This document shows positions 58,303 to 64,000 of a DNA stretch of 64,000 nt, piece after piece; position 1 is the first letter of the stretch, and every line of letters starts with the position of its first letter. Made by a program: the position numbers and the translations under genes. Origin of the DNA: Bacillota bacterium (GTDB lineage: Bacteria; Bacillota; Clostridia; Lachnospirales; Lachnospiraceae); contig JAQXUQ010000002.1 in assembly GCA_029224465.1 (NCBI GenBank), positions 78,153 to 142,152 of the forward strand, given 5' to 3'. The notes beneath the pieces were generated by a model. It did not search any database, had not been told where the DNA came from, and worked only from the letters and a program-made list of their open reading frames with translations.

Positions 58303-59874
58303 ATGAAGCTGATTCAAATTCATCCCCGTGACAATGTTGCCGTCGCGCTGGATACCGTAGCACAGGGAGAGACCATCTCCCTGGCTGCCGGCGATCTCGG
58401 CCATATCGAGGTCACCGCGCTCGAAGAGATTCCGAAGGGCCATAAAATTGCCCTGACCGATATCGAAGAGGGCGGATCCGTCATCAAATACGGTACGGTC
58501 ATCGCGATTGCCAGCACTTCTATCAAAAAGGGCAGCTGGATTCATACGCACAATGCGCACACCGGTCTGAACGGCGGCACGAACTTTGTTTACGACCATA
58601 AGGTCTATGATCTGCCTTCGTATACAGACGAAGAAAAAGCCAAGAAAACCTTCAACGGATACCGCAGGCCGGACGGCCGCGCGGCTGTCCGCAACGAAAT
58701 CTGGATCATTCCTCTCGTCGGCTGCGTGAACGGCATCGTGAAGCAGCTCGTAAACGAGAATCAGCAGCTGGTCGGCGGACTGGACCGCGCGAAGAATCCG
58801 GACGGCTCGAACCGTTACGAGGAAGCTTCGAAGTATGCGTCGGTCGACGGACTGTATTGTTTTAACCATCCGTTCGGCTGCTCCCAGCTCGGCGATGATC
58901 TCTCGAGAACCGGGAAACTCCTCGCGGCGCTCGTACGTCACCCGAATGCCGGCGCCGTTCTCTGCGTCGGCCTCGGCTGCGAGAACTTAACGCTCGATCT
59001 GTTCAAGAAAGAGCTCGGCGAATATGATCCGAACCGCGTGAAGTTCCTGATCTGTCAGGATACCGAAGATGAGATTGAGGAAGGCTCCCGTCTTTTGAAG
59101 GAGCTTGCGGATTATGCGGCCGGTTTCCACAGAGAGCCGATTCCGGCATCCGAACTTGTCGTCGGCCTCAAATGCGGCGGCTCGGACGGACTTTCCGGCA
59201 TCACCGCGAATCCGACCGTCGGCAGCTTTTCCGACAGACTGATCGCTCTTGGCGGCTCCACGGTTCTGACCGAAGTCCCGGAAATGTTCGGCGCGGAAAA
59301 CATTCTCTTCTCCCGCTGCATGAACAAAGAAATATTCGACAAAGCGGTCGGTATGGTTGATAAATTCAAGCAGTATTTCATCTCCCATAACCAGCCGGTT
59401 TACGAGAACCCGTCTCCGGGCAATAAAAAGGGCGGTATTACAACGCTGGAGGACAAGTCCTGCGGCTGTATCCAGAAGGGCGGATCTGCCCAGATCGTCG
59501 ATGTTCTGGACTATGCAGAGCCTGTTACGAAAAAGGGCCTGAACCTGATGACCGGCCCCGGCAACGACCTTGTCAGCTCGACAGTGCTGACAGCGGCCGG
59601 CGCGCACATGATCCTGTTTACAACCGGCAGAGGAACGCCTTTCGGGGCTCCCGCCCCGACCGCGAAAATCGCGACGAACAGCGCGCTCGCGGCAAGAAAG
59701 AGCGACTGGATCGACTTCAATGCCGGCACGGTTGCGGAAGGCAAAGAGACACCGGCACAGGCCGGCGAACGGCTTCTGGACTACGTTCTGCGCGTAGCTT
59801 CCGGCGAGCAGACGCTCGCGGAGAAGCACGGCTGCCGCGATATCTCGATCTTCAAGGACGGCGTCATCCTGTAA
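58303..59874 (+). CDS. uxaA: Altronate dehydratase
   Basis: A 523-residue dehydratase of the UxaA/GarD family that turns altronate into 2-keto-3-deoxygluconate. The N-terminal SAF domain covers about 1-95 (HPRDNVAVALDTVAQGE, HKIALTDIEEGG), and the catalytic domain follows with NGYRRPDGRAAVRNEIWIIPLVGCVN and KCGGSDGLSGITANP. The family uses iron and manganese. It is a single full-length protein and starts 14 bp after uxaB. The bidirectional terminator follows. Confidence 0.95.
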   Translation: MKLIQIHPRDNVAVALDTVAQGETISLAAGDLGHIEVTALEEIPKGHKIALTDIEEGGSVIKYGTVIAIASTSIKKGSWIHTHNAHTGLNGGTNFVYDHKVYDLPSYTDEEKAKKTFNGYRRPDGRAAVRNEIWIIPLVGCVNGIVKQLVNENQQLVGGLDRAKNPDGSNRYEEASKYASVDGLYCFNHPFGCSQLGDDLSRTGKLLAALVRHPNAGAVLCVGLGCENLTLDLFKKELGEYDPNRVKFLICQDTEDEIEEGSRLLKELADYAAGFHREPIPASELVVGLKCGGSDGLSGITANPTVGSFSDRLIALGGSTVLTEVPEMFGAENILFSRCMNKEIFDKAVGMVDKFKQYFISHNQPVYENPSPGNKKGGITTLEDKSCGCIQKGGSAQIVDVLDYAEPVTKKGLNLMTGPGNDLVSSTVLTAAGAHMILFTTGRGTPFGAPAPTAKIATNSALAARKSDWIDFNAGTVAEGKETPAQAGERLLDYVLRVASGEQTLAEKHGCRDISIFKDGVIL

Positions 59875-59899
59875 TACTAACAAATACGAATAACTGTAT

Positions 59900-59941
59900 A
59901 AAGCCGCCGGCTGATGATTTTCTTCATCGGCCGGCGGCTTT
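59900..59941. terminator. Terminator between uxaA and TRAP genes
   Basis: AAAGCCGCCGGC (59900-59911) pairs with GCCGGCGGCTTT (59930-59941) with an inner extension, followed by TTTTCC on the plus strand and a shorter T-run on the minus strand. It serves convergent transcripts. Confidence 0.85.
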
Positions 59942-59950
59942 TCCGCATCT

Positions 59951-61033
59951 TTACTTCATCTGTTCGATTTTATCCACAAGATCCATGGAATCTCCGCAGT
60001 ATTTCTCGTACAGCGGGCTGACTGCCTCACGGAATTTCTTTTTCTGTTCGTCCGATAGCGAAGACACATGAACGCCCTTGTCCAGCGCCTTCTGCCGCGA
60101 CTCCGCATCATACTCTTTCCAGAGATACCGCTCGTAAAGTCCCGCGTCTTCCGCGCACTTCTTGATGATTTTCATATAGTCACTGCCGAGCTTTTCTTTC
60201 GTCACATCGGAGATCAGAACCATCTCCGGCACCCGCATATGCTCATCCTGCACAAAATACGGTGCAGGCTCATAGTGCTTCATCGCGACATATGAGGACC
60301 AGTTGTTTTCGGCGCCGTCCACGGTTCCCTTGTCAAGCGCCGCATAGACATTCTCATACTGTACAACGACCGGCGATGCGCCAAGACTTGTAACCATATC
60401 CTGCATCATACCCGACGGCTGCACACGGATCAGAAGTCCTTTCATATCGTCTACGTTCCGAACCGGGGAGCGGAAGTAGAAGCTCCGGACGCCGGCATCA
60501 AAGAACGTCAGCGGCGTGAATCCGGCCCCGTTAAAACCTGCAATCACCTCACTACCGATGTCTCCGTCCAGTACCTTCCACATATGCTCCGAATTCCGGT
60601 AGATATACGGGAGCATTAAAACCATGCTCTCCGCATTATACCTGGCAACCGTAGACATCGACACACGGACAAAATCGATGCCGCCAAGCCGCAGCTGCGA
60701 GGTGGTTGACACCTCGTCGCCGAGCACCGCGCCCGCGTGCATGCGGATCTGGATTTTCCCCCTGCTGCGGAGATTAACAAGCTGCGCGAAGCGGTATCCC
60801 GCCTGCGTCGTCGGATAGTCCTCGGTCTGGTTTTCCGCGTAGGTCAGAACATAGTCCGGCGTTACCTCTTTGTAAACCACCGCCAGATCGTTGTTCAACG
60901 TCGGGATATCTTCAAAGGCCATATTTGCGATCTTGTCCGGCGAGGGTGCCGCTGCCCTCCGGCCTGCGCAGGCAGAAAGGAAAACCGCTGCCGCCGCAAG
61001 AAGGGCGGCACTGCATACGCTCACCGGTCTCAT
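59951..61033 (-). CDS. TRAP transporter substrate-binding lipoprotein (second DctP)
   Basis: A 360-residue DctP-type binding protein. The N-terminus is a lipoprotein signal with lipobox LSAC (Cys 21). The ligand-binding Arg lies in GLLIRVQPSGMM, and GTVDGAENNWSSY is the other DctP-typical segment; this Arg usually holds a carboxylate. The final helices run to DLVDKIEQMK. It overlaps the YcxB-like gene by 4 bp and lies far from the main TRAP set, with a second DctP upstream at 63707. Uronate binding is likely, given the convergent uxa operon. Confidence 0.9.
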   Translation of the reverse strand: MRPVSVCSAALLAAAAVFLSACAGRRAAAPSPDKIANMAFEDIPTLNNDLAVVYKEVTPDYVLTYAENQTEDYPTTQAGYRFAQLVNLRSRGKIQIRMHAGAVLGDEVSTTSQLRLGGIDFVRVSMSTVARYNAESMVLMLPYIYRNSEHMWKVLDGDIGSEVIAGFNGAGFTPLTFFDAGVRSFYFRSPVRNVDDMKGLLIRVQPSGMMQDMVTSLGASPVVVQYENVYAALDKGTVDGAENNWSSYVAMKHYEPAPYFVQDEHMRVPEMVLISDVTKEKLGSDYMKIIKKCAEDAGLYERYLWKEYDAESRQKALDKGVHVSSLSDEQKKKFREAVSPLYEKYCGDSMDLVDKIEQMK

Positions 61034-61527
61034 TTCTCATCCTTATGCGCGGACAGCGTATTCACCTTGTCTGTGATGTATGCGTACAGCTCGTCCTTCG
61101 TGGTTCCGAGAATCCGGTTCGTCAGAAGATACGCATGGATGCCGTCGGGGATGACGACGAGCATTGTTTTTCTCTTAACCGCGGGATAAAAATCATGCCA
61201 GCGGATCAGCTGCTCGTGCTCCTTCACCTTGATATGCATGCCGGCGTCGTCAAAGCCGATCCATGTGTCAACCTGATTGACCTGCTTCACATCCTTTGTG
61301 GAACGTACATAGATTGCGAGCGGCTGGATCACCGGGAAAAGGATGATGCCGAAAATCAGAACGCCTCTGAACGCAATGCCTATGCTTTCGAACTTCGCGA
61401 CCGCAAGAGCGATCATGGCCGCGGTGAAAATCAGATTCACGACCGCCATCAGTGAGTGGTAGGTATTGCCGAGATAAAACAGCGCGTAATCTCCCGCCGT
61501 ATTGCGAAAGGTGTATTCGTATTTCAT
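61030..61527 (-). CDS. Small membrane protein, YcxB-like
   Basis: A 165-residue protein with two N-terminal helices (MAVVNLIFTAAMIALAVA and GVLIFGIILFPVIQPLAIYV, about 27-80) and a cytoplasmic soluble domain of about 85 residues with DTWIGFDDAGMHIKVKEHEQLIRWHDF. This layout matches YcxB-type proteins of unknown function. It starts the group that ends with the second DctP gene, overlapping that gene by 4 bp. The link to TRAP transport is only by position. Confidence 0.75.
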   Translation of the reverse strand: MKYEYTFRNTAGDYALFYLGNTYHSLMAVVNLIFTAAMIALAVAKFESIGIAFRGVLIFGIILFPVIQPLAIYVRSTKDVKQVNQVDTWIGFDDAGMHIKVKEHEQLIRWHDFYPAVKRKTMLVVIPDGIHAYLLTNRILGTTKDELYAYITDKVNTLSAHKDEK

Positions 61528-61587
61528 GGTAATGTCTTGCTCCTTTTTACATATCGGGACCCGAAACAGTCTTCCTTATTATAGCAA

Positions 61588-61617
61588 AGAGCACCGGCTG
61601 CGGACAGCCGGTGCTCT
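61588..61617 (-). terminator. Terminator-like hairpin after the TRAP large permease
   Basis: A perfect 13-bp stem AGAGCACCGGCTG (61588-61600) with CAGCCGGTGCTCT (61605-61617) and a 4-nt loop. On the minus strand it is followed by TTTGCTATAAT. It lies between dctM and the YcxB-like gene. The TATAAT (plus-strand complement 61578-61583) could start a separate transcript for the next pair. Confidence 0.7.
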
Positions 61618-61642
61618 AGAAACTTGAACAATATGCGAAGTT

Positions 61643-62950
61643 TTATCTTCCGCCTGCGTAGCCGAATGCCCACGGAATGCACAGGGATACGGCAGGAATG
61701 AAGGTGATGATCATAAGAGCGATGATCATGAACAGATAGAAAGGAAGCATTTCCTTTACAATCTTCTCCATCGGTCTCTTCGCGATGCCGGAACCGATGA
61801 ACAGAACAGCGCCGACAGGCGGAGTCAGGAGGCCGATGCCGCAGTTCAGAACCAGCATAATGCCGTACTGTACAGGGTCGATACCGATGGATGTCGCGAT
61901 CGGCAGAAGGATCGGCGTGGAGATCAGGATGATCGGGGCCATATCCATGATCATGCCAAGTACCAGCAGAATCACGTTGATCAGAATCGCGATCACATAC
62001 GGGTTATTGGAGACTCCTTCAATCGCGTTGGCAGCAAGTTCCGGAACATGCAGCGTTGTCAGGCAGTAGCCGAATACGTTCGATGTCGAGATCAGGATCA
62101 GAACGATCGAAAGTGTATCCACGCACTGATTGAGTGCGGACCAGACGCCCTTCCAGGTCAGTCCCTTGTATACGTAAATCGAAACCAGCAGTGAGTAGAT
62201 AACCGCAATTGCCGCGGACTCGGTCGCCGTGAAAACACCGGCAACAACGCCGATAACAACAATCAGGATCGAGGACAGTGCCCACAGAGATGTGCGCAGT
62301 TCCTTTAACAGTCTCTTTCCGCTGAAAGCATCTCCCTTCGGATATCCTCTCTTCTTGGAAAGAATATAGGAAATAACCATCAGAGATACAGCGAGAACCG
62401 CGCCCGGCAGGTAGCCTGCAAGGAACAGCGAGCCTACGGAAATGCCGCCGGCGGTTGTCGCGTAAATAACCATGTTGTGGGACGGCGGAACCAGCATTCC
62501 TTCAACGGAGGAAGAAATGGTGACGGCTGTGGAGAAGTCCACATCGTATCCGCGGTCTACCATCATCGGAATCTCAAGAGATCCGAGAGATGCGGTATCC
62601 GCAGAAGCCGATCCGGAAATCCCTCCGAAGAAATAGGACGCGAGAATGTTCACCATGGCGAGACCGCCGCGCATCCAGCCGACGCAGGAGTCCGCGAGAT
62701 CCAGCAGCTTTTCGGAGATACCGCCGCAGCCCATCAGAACGCCCATCGTGATAAAGAACGGAACTGCCATCAGCGAGAAGGAGCTGATGCCTTTTACCAT
62801 CTGCTGAACCAGCGTCGAGAGCGGAAGCCCCTGGTACGCCAGACAGAGGATGGATGAAATTGCTACTGAATATGCGATCGGGAAGCGCAGGAACACCATG
62901 ACCAGAAAGCTGATCAGCAGGATCGCGATCGCCGTGCCATTTGCCGCCAT
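61643..62950 (-). CDS. dctM: TRAP transporter large permease (DctM)
   Basis: A 435-residue membrane protein with about twelve helices in the DctM layout: LISFLVMVFLRFPIAYSVAISSI at the start, and PFFITMGVLMGCGGISEKLLDLA, SASADTASLGSLEIPMMVDRGYD and NCGIGLLTPPVGAVLF further on. It is the transport channel subunit, coupling sodium to uptake with DctQ and DctP. Its start codon shares one base with the dctQ stop (TAATG). The convergent uxa operon suggests uronate uptake. Confidence 0.94.
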   Translation of the reverse strand: MAANGTAIAILLISFLVMVFLRFPIAYSVAISSILCLAYQGLPLSTLVQQMVKGISSFSLMAVPFFITMGVLMGCGGISEKLLDLADSCVGWMRGGLAMVNILASYFFGGISGSASADTASLGSLEIPMMVDRGYDVDFSTAVTISSSVEGMLVPPSHNMVIYATTAGGISVGSLFLAGYLPGAVLAVSLMVISYILSKKRGYPKGDAFSGKRLLKELRTSLWALSSILIVVIGVVAGVFTATESAAIAVIYSLLVSIYVYKGLTWKGVWSALNQCVDTLSIVLILISTSNVFGYCLTTLHVPELAANAIEGVSNNPYVIAILINVILLVLGMIMDMAPIILISTPILLPIATSIGIDPVQYGIMLVLNCGIGLLTPPVGAVLFIGSGIAKRPMEKIVKEMLPFYLFMIIALMIITFIPAVSLCIPWAFGYAGGR

Positions 62951-63537
62951 TACTTTGCCTCCTTTTCTGACGCTTCTTTTTCAAGCTTCATCTGCTCGGC
63001 TTCCGTGTCAACACCCAACTGACCGTAGACGCCCAGGAAGTGTTCGATATCGATCATGATCCGCTCCAGCTCGAAGAAGATCATGGCGATGCCGGCCAGC
63101 GGCACCGGGAAGTACATCCAGAACTTGGAGAGCCAGGTCATGGAGATATAGGTTCCTCTCGCACCGACCTGAATCGAATACTGCATTCCGACAACAAGCA
63201 TGATGACGGCCAGTATCATCACACAGATATCCGCTGCCAGGTCAAGCACGTTTACGACCTTGCGGCCCAGCTTGCGGTCAAAGGCCGTCATGCGGATGTG
63301 CGCGTTGCGGCGGATCGCCAGCGCGGCGGAAAGCACCGCCATGTAGGCCATCAGGGAAAGGATGATCTCCTCGCCCCAGTTCGGCGCCGGCACGAACGGG
63401 CAGTACCGGGCAACAACGATGTAGCCGGTGATGCAGATATCCGCAATAAGCAGGAATTTACAGATTCCCAGGAAAAGCTTATATACGAAATCGTACATCG
63501 GCTCCAGTTTTTTCATTTTCTCGACAAATTTCGGCAT
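62950..63537 (-). CDS. dctQ: TRAP transporter small permease (DctQ)
   Basis: A 195-residue protein with four helices (FLGICKFLLIADICITGYIVVAR first) and a charged C-terminal tail ending in KEKEASEKEAK-like residues. WGEEIILSLMAYMAVLSAALAIRR is the DctQ signature segment. It forms the membrane complex with DctM. It lies 169 bp after the partial DctP gene with a strong terminator between, so binding protein should be made in excess. Confidence 0.92.
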   Translation of the reverse strand: MPKFVEKMKKLEPMYDFVYKLFLGICKFLLIADICITGYIVVARYCPFVPAPNWGEEIILSLMAYMAVLSAALAIRRNAHIRMTAFDRKLGRKVVNVLDLAADICVMILAVIMLVVGMQYSIQVGARGTYISMTWLSKFWMYFPVPLAGIAMIFFELERIMIDIEHFLGVYGQLGVDTEAEQMKLEKEASEKEAK

Positions 63538-63589
63538 GAATACGCCTCCTAACGTATCTTTCCACCTTTCCCCTTCAGGCTGTCTCCGG

Positions 63590-63623
63590 AAAAAAGGCTC
63601 CGGCTTTTAAGTAAGCCGGAGCC
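63590..63623 (-). terminator. Attenuating terminator between first DctP and DctQ genes
   Basis: A perfect 11-bp stem, GGCTCCGGCTT (63596-63606) with AAGCCGGAGCC (63613-63623), 6-nt loop, followed on the minus strand by TTTTTT (63590-63595). Partial readthrough would lower permease expression relative to the binding protein. Confidence 0.9.
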
Positions 63624-63706
63624 CATCCCCACACTTTCCGCTCCCCTTGCGGAAGTTACCAAGCGCCAATCCGGAAAGAACAGGCTGTTTTACAATTCCG
63701 GCGCGA

Positions 63707-64000
63707 TCACTTTGCCATATCCAGGATCTGCTGATAGATGTCCTTCAGGTCACCTGTCGCGTACTCATCGGCGATCGGCTTGCAGGCCTCCTGCCATGGG
63801 GTCTTGTCGGAAACTTCGACGATGTTGATGCCCTTGCTCTTCAGCGTGTCCAGAGCCTGCGTCTCGATCTCCTCGGACTTCGAACGGCAGTAGTCAGATG
63901 CGATCTTGCCGGCGTCCTCGATAACCTGCTGCTGGTTCGCGGTGAGCTTGTCCCAGGACTTCGTGGAGATGATGGTCTCCATGGCGCCCAGCGTATGCTC
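63707..64000 (-). CDS. dctP: TRAP transporter substrate-binding protein (first DctP), N-terminal part beyond window
   Basis: The C-terminal 97 residues of a DctP-type binding protein; the frame is open to the right edge, so its start lies outside. The visible part has EHTLGAMETIISTKSWDKLTANQQQVIEDAGK and the closing DIYQQILDMAK helices of the family. It is the promoter-proximal TRAP gene here, followed by a terminator, dctQ and dctM. It differs in sequence from the second DctP at 59951. Confidence 0.88.
   Translation of the reverse strand, partial: EHTLGAMETIISTKSWDKLTANQQQVIEDAGKIASDYCRSKSEEIETQALDTLKSKGINIVEVSDKTPWQEACKPIADEYATGDLKDIYQQILDMAK

Noticed and set aside
1..64000. rRNA, tRNA, insertion sequences, prophage or integrative element
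   Set aside because: No sequence resembling these was recognised on either strand; the repeats found are short and local.

Overview
The window looks like a chromosomal stretch of a moderately GC-rich Clostridia-type Firmicute, most likely a gut-associated anaerobe close to Lachnospiraceae. This is inferred from gene content: a bile salt hydrolase-type enzyme, an oleate hydratase, a 2-hydroxyacyl-CoA dehydratase/activator pair, hexuronate catabolism with a TRAP transporter, a DUF4867/fucose-isomerase-like/xylulokinase cluster, strong AGGAGG ribosome binding sites, and promoters of the TTGACA-17-TATAAT kind. I see no phage, transposase, integrase, CRISPR array, rRNA or tRNA gene. Genes are dense, and most of the left 50 kb is on the minus strand.

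Layout. 1-2607 (-): phospholipid genes plsY (cut by the left edge) and a glycerophosphodiester phosphodiesterase, with a UMF1-type transporter. 2768-3682 (-): thioredoxin reductase with its own promoter. 3683-4109: a non-coding stretch with a triplicated alternating hairpin array. 4110-7108 (-): a TrpXYZ-like ABC importer with an attenuating terminator after the binding protein. 7339-10388 (+): a 2-hydroxyacyl-CoA dehydratase-like subunit, then a second subunit fused in frame to its ATP-dependent activator. 10465-14779: DNA polymerase IV, threonine aldolase, a membrane protein and a LysR regulator. 15015-20126 (-): a pentose/deoxysugar operon (DUF4867, isomerase, xylulokinase) with a ROK regulator and shared candidate operators. 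20179-21906 (+): a membrane-anchored TPR protein. 21972-25630 (-): a heterodimeric ABC exporter with one degenerate ATP site. 25832-30430 (+): a MacAB-like exporter followed by a secreted NPDL-repeat protein.

30444-39465 (-) is a tightly packed eight-gene run: Mn-dependent pyrophosphatase, MntP, an AI-2E family protein, ArgC, phosphohexomutase, a Lon-like AAA+ ATPase without a protease domain, YitT and RidA. 39590-43192 (-) holds the bile salt hydrolase-like enzyme, a YhcC radical SAM protein and glucose-6-phosphate isomerase. 43394-45858 (+) is an XpaC/TelA pair. 45958-49425 (-) carries metal, stress and redox genes: ZIP transporter, a tiny Cys-rich protein, Hsp20 under a striking inverted repeat, a flavin reductase and a glutaredoxin-like protein. 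49637-53917 (+) holds a large membrane protein, a TetR regulator and oleate hydratase.

54114-64000 is a hexuronate locus. A LacI regulator and uxaC-uxaB-uxaA lie on the plus strand, controlled by three near-identical TGTAAGCG(T/G)TTACA sites. Convergent to them on the minus strand are TRAP transporter genes with two different substrate-binding proteins, one cut by the right edge. Together these would import glucuronate or galacturonate and convert it to 2-keto-3-deoxygluconate.

The most unusual items are the dehydratase-activator fusion with an internal start site, the triple hairpin array at 3919-4071, the AAA+ ATPase with a substituted Walker B aspartate, and the hsp20 promoter with a perfect 12-5-12 inverted repeat. 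All coordinates come from reading the sequence; no database search was run.
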